Shown piece after piece: positions 11,471 to 23,400 of a DNA stretch of 60,520 nucleotides (position 1 is its first letter; every line of letters starts with the position of its first letter). The notes beneath the pieces were generated by a model. It did no database searches and was not told the origin of the DNA. It saw only the letters and a program-made list of their open reading frames with translations. The translations under genes and the position numbers were made by a program. This DNA comes from Phoronis ovalis (lineage: Eukaryota > Phoronida > Phoronidae). The stretch covers positions 1-60,520 of the forward strand of contig JAOXYB010000014.1 of NCBI GenBank assembly GCA_028565635.1. Reading direction: 5' to 3'.

Positions 11471-14400
11471 GTAAGTCGTTTATATTTTCAATAAACAACA
11501 TTTCTCAAACTGTTTTCTGCAGTGATAGATTTTTTTAAAACAAGTTTAAAATTCAGCTTTTGGAAAAAAGTAAAAGGTATCAGTTAGTTCGAAGAAAGCT
11601 TTAAATATATAAGAAGTAGTAACTAATTGTTAATAAAAATGATTTATAATAAAAATTTGTAGAAGCAATCTTGTAACAGAAACATACTTTATTTTTAAAA
11701 TTTTTCCTTGACTGACAGAAAATTTAAAAGTAGTTCTCATTATAATTTTCTGAATTTAGTAAATAATTACAAAAAATATTTAGTTCTATGCAATTAATAT
11801 TTTCCGTGTCATGCTATGATTCGTTTTAATGGGGTTCATAATTATATGGTTTTTCGCTACATAAATGACTATTACTACATAGTTAAAATATTAAAAAATA
11901 TAAATTCTCGAAGTCCTCAATTTTAAAATTGATAATTTCGTATTGATGCACCTGTTTTTGGGAACAGCTTATATGCTTTGGAGAACAAAGTTTTCTAAAG
12001 CGTTAGAGTTGAAGAGACACAAATTACGTACAAGAGCTACGCGCATGCGCTTACACTTTTTATAACTGTTACTGTTGCAAATTCAGTAACAATTTTCCAC
12101 ATGCAATTTGAATATCTTATTATAGCTATAAACTTAGTGCACATATCTCGGTTTTATTTATTATAAGCGCAATGTAGCTTTGAAAATCCATTAGCCGCCG
12201 TGTCGTCATCAATATGGCCGCCAAACAAAAACTCTCTCTTCTGAGCAGTTAAAATTGTAGATGTAAAAAGAACGCTATGTGACATAACTAAAACACTTAA
12301 ACGCTGCAGATTAATTAAAAATGTCTAAAGAAGGTAAGTCTAATTATTTTTTAAGAAGAAAGTAGCACCTACACATTCAACAATGATGAAATGTTTGCTC
12401 TACTGTATTCATAAAAGTAACCATATTATTCACTTTCAGTTGCACATCGTCCGAAGTCAATCCCCAATCCAGTACGGTGCTGCATTAAGGATCGGACTTA
12501 TAGCACACAGAAATCCTACAGGGAAGGACTATAACGGGAACTGTTGCGCAGGACAAGCTGATGGAGCTGGCACGTGTGGTGGCACGTGCGTAAACGATTT
12601 CAGAATTTGCTTTCGTTGGCAAGATAATAGGTAAGGTAGACTCGTGTGTAGTAAACGTTATTATTCAAATGTCTACTAACTCTAAGTCACATTAATAATA
12701 ATCAAGGTATTAAGTGAATACTTACGTTTTGTGTGGCAATTACGCCTTAAAATATTGGCTAGCTTCACGACAAAAACAGTAATTTCGCATGAACCAAATT
12801 TATATTTTGTGTGCTCATAAATTTATTTTTTTTTACCTATAATCATAGAAATTAGTAATTGAGAAGTAGATTATTTTTGTAAATGTTTTTTGTTTTTGTT
12901 GTATTCTTGTGTACAAGTGAGGAGTGATCATATCATGTTAGAAATGTTTTTTGCATGCTTGTTTACACTATTTGCTTGCGATGTATTGTAATAATGGGCT
13001 GGAGGCCTTACATTACTAAAATTAAATTTATTATTATTATTACTATAGTAATTGCTGCTTTCGGTTTTTAATAATGTTTAATCGTATGTGTTTCAGTTTC
13101 ACCGGTAGCAGTTGCATATTTGGGCGGTACAGCTCTTCCTCAAACACATTCACTTTTAATAGTGAACCACAAGTTGTCAGCCTTACAAGTTGGCGGGTGA
13201 GTAAGATTGCTGATATATTCTTTGCACATTTCATTTACATAAGTAGGTAATGAAATATCTACTTGTCGTCTCTGCGCTGATTTCATGGCGTAACAACGTT
13301 GAACAATCGTTTGTAGTTACTATGTATGTAGCCACGGATGAAAATCTCTATTAAATTACAACGACCCTAAGGATAATAGTGATTTAATTTATTAGGTTTT
13401 TTATATGTTGTCTTTTATCCAAAGCAATTTAAAACCTGATATACATTCTGTTTGACATTTACGACGTAGTATCTGACAGGAAATATTCCTACATAAAATG
13501 ATACCACAACAATAGACATTTGCCAGTCTTATCTATGGAAACGAAAAAAGATGTCTATGTCGTATATAAAAAAATAACCACTTTATTGCAAATTCATTGA
13601 CAACTTTTAACGTTGTAATCACAAACGTATATGTACAGAGTAACTCTTCTCTCTTATTGTTTGCCAAGTTCTCTTGCCAAAAATTCACAATTTATTTTTA
13701 GTTACATGCCACGTTCCATGCATAAGATTGTGTGGCATAAGTATATTATTAGATTTCCTATATAAAACATGCATGTCTAGGCAACGTTTCCCGAGGTATT
13801 CATCTTTTTGTGATATTTTGCGTCTGACACAATGAAAAATGTCATAAGGATGTTTTGTAATGTCACCATCCTGTATATTCACCTGATATCATCATAATTT
13901 TTTATTTTATAACTTTTAAAAGTCGAAAGTTGCCATTGCTTATTTGCCATTGGAGCAGTGCGATTCACGGGCAGCTTCTATATACTAACACGGGGCTTTA
14001 GACTGCCAAAAACACTAGTTTTAATTATATAATTAAACTGCCACGCTCCTAAAACAAACTGGTAACTCCTTGTGTATACACTTGTGTTCTTTAATATGCT
14101 GATCGTTAAAAGATGCACTAGTTATCTAACTTAAACAGGTACTAGCTATTCGATTACCATAACTCTCTTCTTGTTTGATTGAGCACGTGTATAAGACGTA
14201 CGTTCATTACATTATTACAGGAGTCTGTGAATATTACTGGCTCGGTGCACCACAATACAACTGGCGCCCTGGTGGACGAATTTGCAGCTATCTTTACACA
14301 GCAAACGGCCGCAGCAAATGAAGCCAATGCAACTAATTCTAGCATTTCACTAGTTGGCTCGAGAGCTAGCAACCCATCTACGTAAGCACAAAACATTAAA

Positions 14401-17400
14401 TTTTTTGCTTACTTTTTTTGTTGTCATTTTTAGTTGTCATTATTACATGTCACGCAATGTGACGGCAAAATTTAAGAAAGCGGCCCAGCAAATTTTAGAT
14501 GCATATGCATAAAGTCATTTATTGCAATACATTTATTTTAAAAAAAATGACGGGAATATTATTACATGTATTTGGTTATGTTTGTATACAATCCTTGTCA
14601 ATGGCTCTATCTATAAATACATGTCATCCTTTTTCAGTTTTGAACTAGAGCTGGCAGTTTACTGCAATCCAGATTACTATGGTGCAGACTGTGCTCGGTT
14701 TTGTAATACAACAGACTGCGATACCGGCTCACTACCTTGTGACAGTGCACCATGTTTTAACGGGGCTACCTGCACCGACTCTTCTAGTACAACATACGCT
14801 TGCAAATGTACTGCGGAATGGACAGGGGATACATGCGAAACTGGGAAAAATGAAACAACTTGTGCTGATATCACTTGTCAAAATGGCGGAAGGTAGTGTT
14901 TTCTAAAATAAAATATTTTTTATGTTGACGTGTGCTGATTCCTGTATACAGTTTAGACGCAATTTTAGTCTTCAGAAAAATGTTATTATTTGTTTTATAT
15001 AAGATATTGCCCGAATATTGCAAACTATTTCTATGAAATAATATTATTATAATCAGTCCCGCGACGCAACTCTTGACTAGGCCGCAGCGCCTCTAAAGCA
15101 ATACGCATAATGTACCAATATTTAAAATAAAAAGTAAATGAATATACACTAAATCTAAAAATAAATAACTCCTTCTGTTAAAATTGGTTTACGAATTCCA
15201 TTTTTTGCTGAGATGTTATTCTTTATATGTTGTTAGTTCCTGCTTTCATAATAAGTCGCTGTGTCCACTTATTGTCCTTTAGTGGACTCGCGGACGTTTT
15301 GCGGAAAATAATAATTATATAGCACGTTGTATAATTTTAGTTGAGTTCGATGAGGAGGAGTACTTCTGTTCGCAAGTTTTGGGAAAGATACCCCATAACA
15401 TACAAAATTAGTCGGAAAAGATAGGCTAAGTGTACAATTAAAAGTATCAGCATCGCACTCCAGTTAGCCACATTCACTATCTAAGATCACCATCAATGAT
15501 CCCGACACCGTCCGTCGCGTCTCCATTGTCTATCACTCTACCTATGTCCACATCTGTGTGGGTGCCCTCTGTCATAATCTAAGACAATACTACCATAACG
15601 GACCATAACTCAAGTTCACTAGTCCCCTTGTAATCATTAACCAGCGTTCTATTTCATGATGAAATTGTATTTTAATGAACTATTTCTGGTTTAATTATTG
15701 AAGATTAAACTATATTTTTATAACTCAATTTCGTAATTTCATGTTCCAAATGAATCGATTCTGTAATTTTGTTGGCGGCACGCCTTGGCCGAGATGCTTC
15801 GAAGTGTCAAGTTTTACCACCAGGTGTCGATGCTAACAATCAGAACTGGCCATGCTGCCGCGGCCTGTCTCTGTCTGACTGTTAGATCTGTTAGATTGAA
15901 GTGAACTAGCTAGGGAAGGAAGGACAAATTGGTTTTTTTGATCAGTTATCGTCTTGTTTTGATATATACTCGTTAAATATGTGTATAGAAGCACACTTTT
16001 GTGTATGTTTGTATCAGATTTTACGTTTGTTTAAGTCAAACAGTGCATCTCTCAGATCGCCTGACAGACCGTGTTTGCTGTCAGTGTCAGTATGAGATGG
16101 CACCGGGAACTCCCAATGGCCTCTAAGCGGAACACTTTATTGACGAGTTTATGTGTGGAATGAGGGTCTTCGTTTTACGACTTGTGGTATGATTTTGAAG
16201 CTTAGTCGGAGGACATGTCGCGAGTCTTAGCCCCTGCTCTTGGCATAATATGCCCTTTGGATTAATTGTAGGCTACCTTGTATCCATTAAAAGATTTTGG
16301 AATTATTTGGTTTATCAGTCAGTTTTCATAAAAATGGATTGCTACTCAAATATTTTAAAATTTTGGATTGCTACCCTTATTATATTTGGATTGGGTAATT
16401 GGGCAGCACATCCCCGTATTAAGGTGTAATCAAAAAACCATGAGTACCCCCGGGCTAGGGAATTAGGCTTGCCACAGGGTCGTTAGAATTGTCTTGCTTT
16501 TTATAGTTAACATGGATGGATTATTAATATCTGATAAAAATGATCGACTATATCATGCCGTGCATATTAAAATTTATATAATATTTTATGAAAAATTAAA
16601 ATGCCATTTTTTTAGGACACTACATATCCGTATTTATGTTTGTTTCAGATGTGTTCAGCCTCTAGGTGAGAACCCTACATGTGATTGTCCATCGGAATGG
16701 AACGGAATTTTTTGTGAAATTGATGTTGATGAATGCCAATCTGTCCTCTGTCAAAATGGTGGAACGTGTATTAATGATTTGGGAAATTATCATTGTGCAT
16801 GTCCGCAAGGTAACAACTAGTCATTTTGGTGCAAAAAAAGTATAAGGTGTTAATGAATAAAACTGGGAAAATTTGCACAGTACACATGCATAGATTAGTG
16901 GCTATTCTGCATAATTAGGCAATACTAATTGCACATACATGAGTATAATTATATAATTGATGAAAATCACCATGTGATCTACAGTAATGTCAGACTGTGC
17001 ATATTTTGTCATACACACTAACTTAAGTCAAAGTGTGGTCATTTTAGATAAAATATGGAAATTTTGCCATTGGCATTCCACCAGATACTTGTCTTTCTCC
17101 TTATTATACGATTTGTCCTGTTGCAGACTTTAATGGCATTCATTGTGAAAAAGCTGTTGACCACTGTGAAAGCCAACCATGTTTAAACAGAGGCGTTTGT
17201 AACTTGGAATCCACTGTAATTGGTTATTCATGCACCTGCGTTGGTCGCTATGTGGGCTTCAACTGTGAGAGACTATTAACGACTGGAAATCTTTACATAG
17301 ATGCAAAGCAAGAGGATATTGAAAGACAGAAGGTGCAAGTGTATAATCAACTCATACAGCTGTGGTATCAAAGAAGACCAGGTACTTAACATAATATGTT

Positions 17401-20400
17401 TACTCTAGTTTTCTGTTACCATATTCCTAGCTGTCAAGTCTCCCATTGGGAATGTGAGACTCCCTCTTTGTAGGTCGTGTTTTGTCATTGCTGTCAATAG
17501 AAATTGTCTTAAAATACCAAATCAGTCTCCCACTTGAAAATTGTTCCAACTACACACAGGTATGCACATTACCTTTATATAGTCCTAACAACTGCAGAAC
17601 CTTTTTTCTGCCAGTGATAAGAACAGGATGGCATATCTATTAATGTCATGTATTCTAAAAAAATCCAAAAATATATATACAAAGGCTTTATTTGACAGCA
17701 TTACGAACAGGTTTTGTTACATTAGTTGTACTGAATAAAAAAGTCAATCGTAGTTTCTACTTTTTACCCCAGGGGGCAAACATTCAAGTCTGACACTAGA
17801 TAATTTGGTAATGTTGGCCATTTTACTGCAATATAAATAGTAACTTGAATGTCGTTCAGTTCTTCCTCAACCATCTATAAATAAATATTTATTAAACAAA
17901 ATTTTATTAGTAGTTAAAGAGATAAAAAGATATTTTTCAATTCACCAAATGCTTGGTTAGGCCAGAAATCTCAATTGTTCTCCAATATCCTCAAGGTGGA
18001 GGACCGGGAGATTTTATCCATGAAGAGTCCCATACACTCTTATAATTTCTGAAACTGCATTACTATTATTAATAACATTTACTAACTGCTTGCTTAACAG
18101 TTAATTTTTTTTTTCAAGACCTGGTTGGTTGTAATTGTATCGAAGTGGAAGAAAGCAACGTGGAAGATTACATTGATGAAAACGGGTAAGATTAGTAGAA
18201 AACTGTAAGGATGTTAAATCCCTTGTAAGATTAGTAGACAACTGTAAGGATGTTAAATCCCTTGTAAGATTAGTAGGCAACTGTAAGGATGTTAAATCCC
18301 TTGTAAGATTAGTAGACAACTGTAAGGATGTTAAATCCCTTGTAAGATTAGTAGGCAACTGTAAGGATGTTAAATCCCTTGTAAGATTAGTAGACAACTG
18401 TAAGGATGTTAAATCCCTTGTATTCAGACTTTGTTTTATTGCGTCCATAAAGTAAAAGAATTGCACATTGTATACCATACGGTTCAGTTTTGCAAATAGA
18501 AATAAAAAAAGAAGTTGAATACTGAAATCTGACAAAGTTGTATGATGTGCTTTATTGTGCTACCAATTGCAAACCCAGGTGCAAATGGTCTATTGATTGC
18601 AAAGGCATAGAATGATCTATTAAAGTAGCCTGCTTATTTAAACCTTCTCGTGACCATTTTTCGGTTGCTCAGTGCTGAGAAATTACTGCACTTTTTACTA
18701 AAAATAAGCATTTAATATGAAAGTCTTTACATTAAATTTGCCTTAGATAAAATTTCAAAAAGAGCTAAAACACTAGCACATAGTTTAGTCGGAATTAGAT
18801 GCATATGAGAAAACATCATTGAATTCAGATGTCATAGCATAATGCGGCTGAACATGCATAAAATACTGTTAAAATGCTAAAATACAATCAAGTGTAATAA
18901 AACTAAGTACTAGGATTGAATTCTGACTTTTAATTGTAGAAATGATGTCACCAAGTTCACATACTTAATTCTCATTAATGGAATAGGTGTGGATATTGAA
19001 AAAATTACTGCACCAACAGTACCTGAATATCAAACGTACCTCAATGTAGTGACTAGACCCGATGGACAACCTTATCAAGTTGTTAATGAAAACTCATTCG
19101 TAGAACTTATTTTCAGGTAAGGTAACTTTGACAGTTTAAATGTGTAGTCGGGATTTTAATAGAGCCTTATTACCCTTGACAGAATGTAGTGCTACCTTGA
19201 AGGATACCACATTTTCTTTAGTAATGCAACTTTAGCAAGGAAAGACCTTAAAGCTTGAATCATTAAATTTCATAAAATTCCCTGGGCTTGCAAAGACTGT
19301 CTGTACCAGTCTCTATGATAACTAAATGCCAGTGGGAGTCTTGTTTTTTTTGAAATCTAATATATTTTTCACAAAATTGCAACAATATCATTAAAAATTA
19401 ATAACAATGGAATAATATCTAATTCAAGAAGATAGTAAAGTGCTACAGAGTAATAGTTAAAGTGTTATAAGTGATGCATAAAATATACCACAATACAACA
19501 AATAATAAATGTCACCAGACAGAAATAAAAAAAAACTTGAATCCGCCTGGCAGTATAAGTTTCCAATGATGAATTTTCAAAACTCATAAATGAAAGAACT
19601 TATTGTGGTTTAACTTTTTAGCATGACGCACAAGTCAGTTGTCATTTATTACCTTTAAATGTCACTTAAAAAATTCAGCAATCTATAAATGATGTATTAC
19701 TTTTATAGATAATAACACCCCAAAGGGTAACTTTACATAAACGCACTTTTTAGAAGCCTATACGAGTCAATTGATTTTTGGTTACCTTTGAAATGACAAA
19801 TAGTACATTTATTAACTATTTACTGTAAATCCCTTTATTTTCAAAAGGAATTAATTTACACGAATTTCGCCAGGACATTATGGTATGTAAGTTAGTACTT
19901 TGATTCTAATATGGCAGTGCCCATCCAGAATGGTGATCCATCATTTTGAAACTTCAACAAAAACAACAACACATCTAAACAATTTAGTACTCACCACCTT
20001 TATTCACACTGATTAAAACCACAAAGAAATCTCAAAGGAATGTGTTAAATTGTAAATAAAATCCAATGTAAATAAAGGTCTTAAGGATTAAAGCATTAAA
20101 ATCCATTATAATTTCCCTGGGCAGCTTTTGTGTTCTGGGAAGTAATGGCTTTGCTCAGGATTTACTCAGCAGTAGTATTTTCCTGTAACAATAGTCTGTC
20201 TTTGTATAAAATTATTCCTCTGGCTGCTTTGTGGATAGTATTAAACTGTTAAGAACACCCCCTCCATTGCATAACTTTTCACATTGGTGAGCTGCCTTAT
20301 GTTACCATTATCTACTGCAAATCTTGCATGTGACAGGTTTAGAAAAACAGGGGTCTTGAGGTTGATAATTCGCATAATTTAATACTCGCAAAAGAGATTT

Positions 20401-23400
20401 TTGAACAAAGCACAAAATTAAGATACCGCAAAAATAAAGGGAACTACTGTAATATAACATTTAATACTTTAATAAAAAACATGCTCATAAATAGTAACTA
20501 TGACACCCAATACACAAAGTTCCTAGCAACAAAAACAGCTTCAGCAAGCTTATAGTGGCTCAGCCTCCACTAAATAAAACCGTCAGATCCTTCTTACATA
20601 AACATATTTACATCACATGAATATACGACTATTGGAGAACTGTTTACATGTGGCAAAATTTTGAATGCATTAATTTAAAATAAATCATGAGATAATAATA
20701 TAACATACTAATCTAATGATCTTCCTAAAAGTAAACAACAGAGATGAGTGTTTTAACTATTTCCACTATTATCTGTTACACATACTGTAGTAGTTTCTAG
20801 CTTCTTAGCTTTTTTTCTGAACATCATAATTAAATTAAATACATACAAGATGCCTTTTCACTTTCGTTTTATCTTCATAACAGAATGAACAACAGGAAGA
20901 GTTTTTCCCTCTGTAACAATTTTCATGCATCCCTGCAAAAGGTAACTTCCCGGACATGAGGTATTAGTCGATGGCATATTTGCATTCAGATTAAGTAAGG
21001 CACACTCTTTATACCACCAACCGCCTTGTCTAGTTTTTGCACAATTTTCTATGGTAAGAGGGCCATTGTTCTGATCTAATGTCGTAAAATTTTTTCCGTC
21101 GACTTCCTTAAGGTAGAGTTCTGCATTAGAACCACTGTCGTTTACAAATATTTTATACCAGTCTGATGCATCACTCACACGAAAACCAGTATAAGTGTCT
21201 TGTATAATTTTGGTTCCGTTATAAAGATCAATTTCAAGTTGGATAGTGTAAGGGGACTGGTTAGTCAGCAGATGCATATTTTCAAGTCCCAACCAAAATT
21301 CTCCACTTAGATTCCCAAACCCAACTGTGTAGTTTTGCCAGAGTGCACTCTTGAAATCAACACTGCCATCAAAGCGTTTTTGTATGACTGTCCATCCGTT
21401 ATTACAAAGTACATCAAATGGTTCTGTTGCACCGGCAGGGTTTATCTTGTGGACCCCTTCAGAGGTGTTCCCTAAAATATAGTGCAAAATAAGGCGTAGG
21501 CTCTACATATGCAGGTTTCCTGGGGTTGGTTATTTAGGAAGAAAGGAAAGCTCACTGAAATGGGGATAAATATTCTTCAGATGTTACCCCCCTCCCACAA
21601 GAAATGAATGCAGTAAATATAATGTGATAGGATATTTTTAACCTCTGCAGTAAGCAACATTGTTAAACACAGCAGTAATGGGTTGTTAATCTCAGCAGTC
21701 ATGCACTGTTACTATCATTTGCAACGAAATGCGACCCTGTGGTATAGTGGTATTTTGTTTGTGACATCACATTTCATAACGAGGACATTAGTTACGCAGC
21801 AAAGGCATTACCGCATTAGCTTGAACCGCAGCGGCAACATTCAAACTTTAAAACGTGAATACTTTGTGATGGTATGATAATGATGTATTATTAAATTATC
21901 ACAAAGATTCCTGCTGCGGTTCAAGCAAATGCAGTAATGCCTTTGCTGCATAACTATTGTCCTCATTACAAAATACGACGTCACAAACGAAATACCACTA
22001 TACCACAGGGTCTATTTTGTTGCAAACGATAGTAATCTCAACAGTAATGCATTGTTATACATGGATAAAAATGAATTAGTATAGCTGCAACATTTTCATT
22101 AAAGCACCATCTTTTTGCATCTTTGTTAATGTATCAGTATGCGACAAGACAGTTCACACTTTGTTCTTATGTTTGTAATTTCTATTTGATATGAATTTCT
22201 AATAGTTGAATCATCTGTGTACTAATAAATGTTGGAAATTTTCAGTAGACTGCCCACAAAATATTGAAAGTATTTTTTAATTTTCTATTGTGGGTTTTAC
22301 AGTACATGAAAAAAAATAAAAATGCCAGCTGTGACCGATAATGGGACAGTCAAACTGTGGCCATGCATAAAGACATTTTATACATTACGCCTTCATGAAA
22401 AGCAAAGGGTTTTAATTGTTAGCTGGTTTATACTTTTATGAAGCAAAATAACACAAATTAACCTACCAACATCTTGGCAATCTTTTGGTAAACCAACTTG
22501 TGTCCAATTAATTATTTCTGCAAAAATGCTCCCAATCTTAGGTGCAAATGCGATTGTACCATTGCCAATTAAGCCACATTCAAAAGTAGTGTTATTAAAA
22601 TTGACATGTCGACATGAACTTTCCAATTTGCAATAATGTAAACAGCGTGTTAACTTCGGGACACTGGCATATTTATACACACCATATCCAACCATATCTT
22701 TGTGTAAGGATGTTTCAAATTCCTTCTTTAATTGACATCTTGCAAGTGTTGCACACATTACAAGTATTAGACTGATGTTTCCAAACGCAGTGCTCGAGAG
22801 CATCTTTGCTTACACTTTTAATATTTCTTAAAGTTGGAAATTCAATTTAGATGAAAACTTGGATATTTCAATTGCTGTTGCTTTCTTGAAGGCGAAGTAA
22901 TAAATGAATCAATTTTTTATTTTCTATGTAATTTACAGAATTTTTATGCACATTTAAATGTCAATTGTCTAGAGATTTAACATTGATTGGTGTCATTTCT
23001 ATAAATGTAAATTATACATGCAGCTTTTAAAAATATTTTTCTTCAGGTCCAGACATTACTGTATGACTAATAGAAGAGTCGACTTGCTGGAAATCACCCT
23101 ATAGGAACTAATCTCATCAATGTTCAATAAACTAACAAGCTAGTAATTAACAGCTCTGTTTCAATCTGTTCTCATGTCTTATGTTGTAGCTAAATTAATA
23201 ATTTCCTGACATTAATTTGTGCATTTATTTAGCTATTATATAAAAAAAAAGTTATATTTCTAAACAATACTACTTTCCTGAGTTCAAAATGAAAGCTATT
23301 TGTCATGTTTCACTTTTTTATTTTTAAGAAATCTTCATTATGATGTAAAATTTCTTGGAAATGTGTATGAAGATGATTATCCGAGCTTGGAACAAGCATT

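Larger units (their letters stand above)
21472..22466 (-). other. Intron of the nested fibrinogen-related gene
   Basis: This single phase-1 intron of 995 bases separates the leader/PAN exon from the fibrinogen-domain exon. It contains a large foldback element (about 21705-22035). Confidence 0.75.

Noticed and set aside
12383-12439. Start of the giant protein at MMKCLLYC, reading straight into exon 2
   Set aside because: The leader so formed is poorer, and the bases before 12440 look like a polypyrimidine tract with AG. Exon 1 at 11408 gives a better signal peptide in the right phase. It cannot be fully excluded.
14154-14396. Minus-strand frame opposite exon 4
   Set aside because: Shadow of the real coding exon, with no splice context of its own.
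18101-18535. Minus-strand frame of 144 codons with TRDLTSLQL repeats
   Set aside because: It is only the translation of the 39-bp minisatellite (13 codons per unit), antisense to intron 8. No start context, splice partner or family resemblance.
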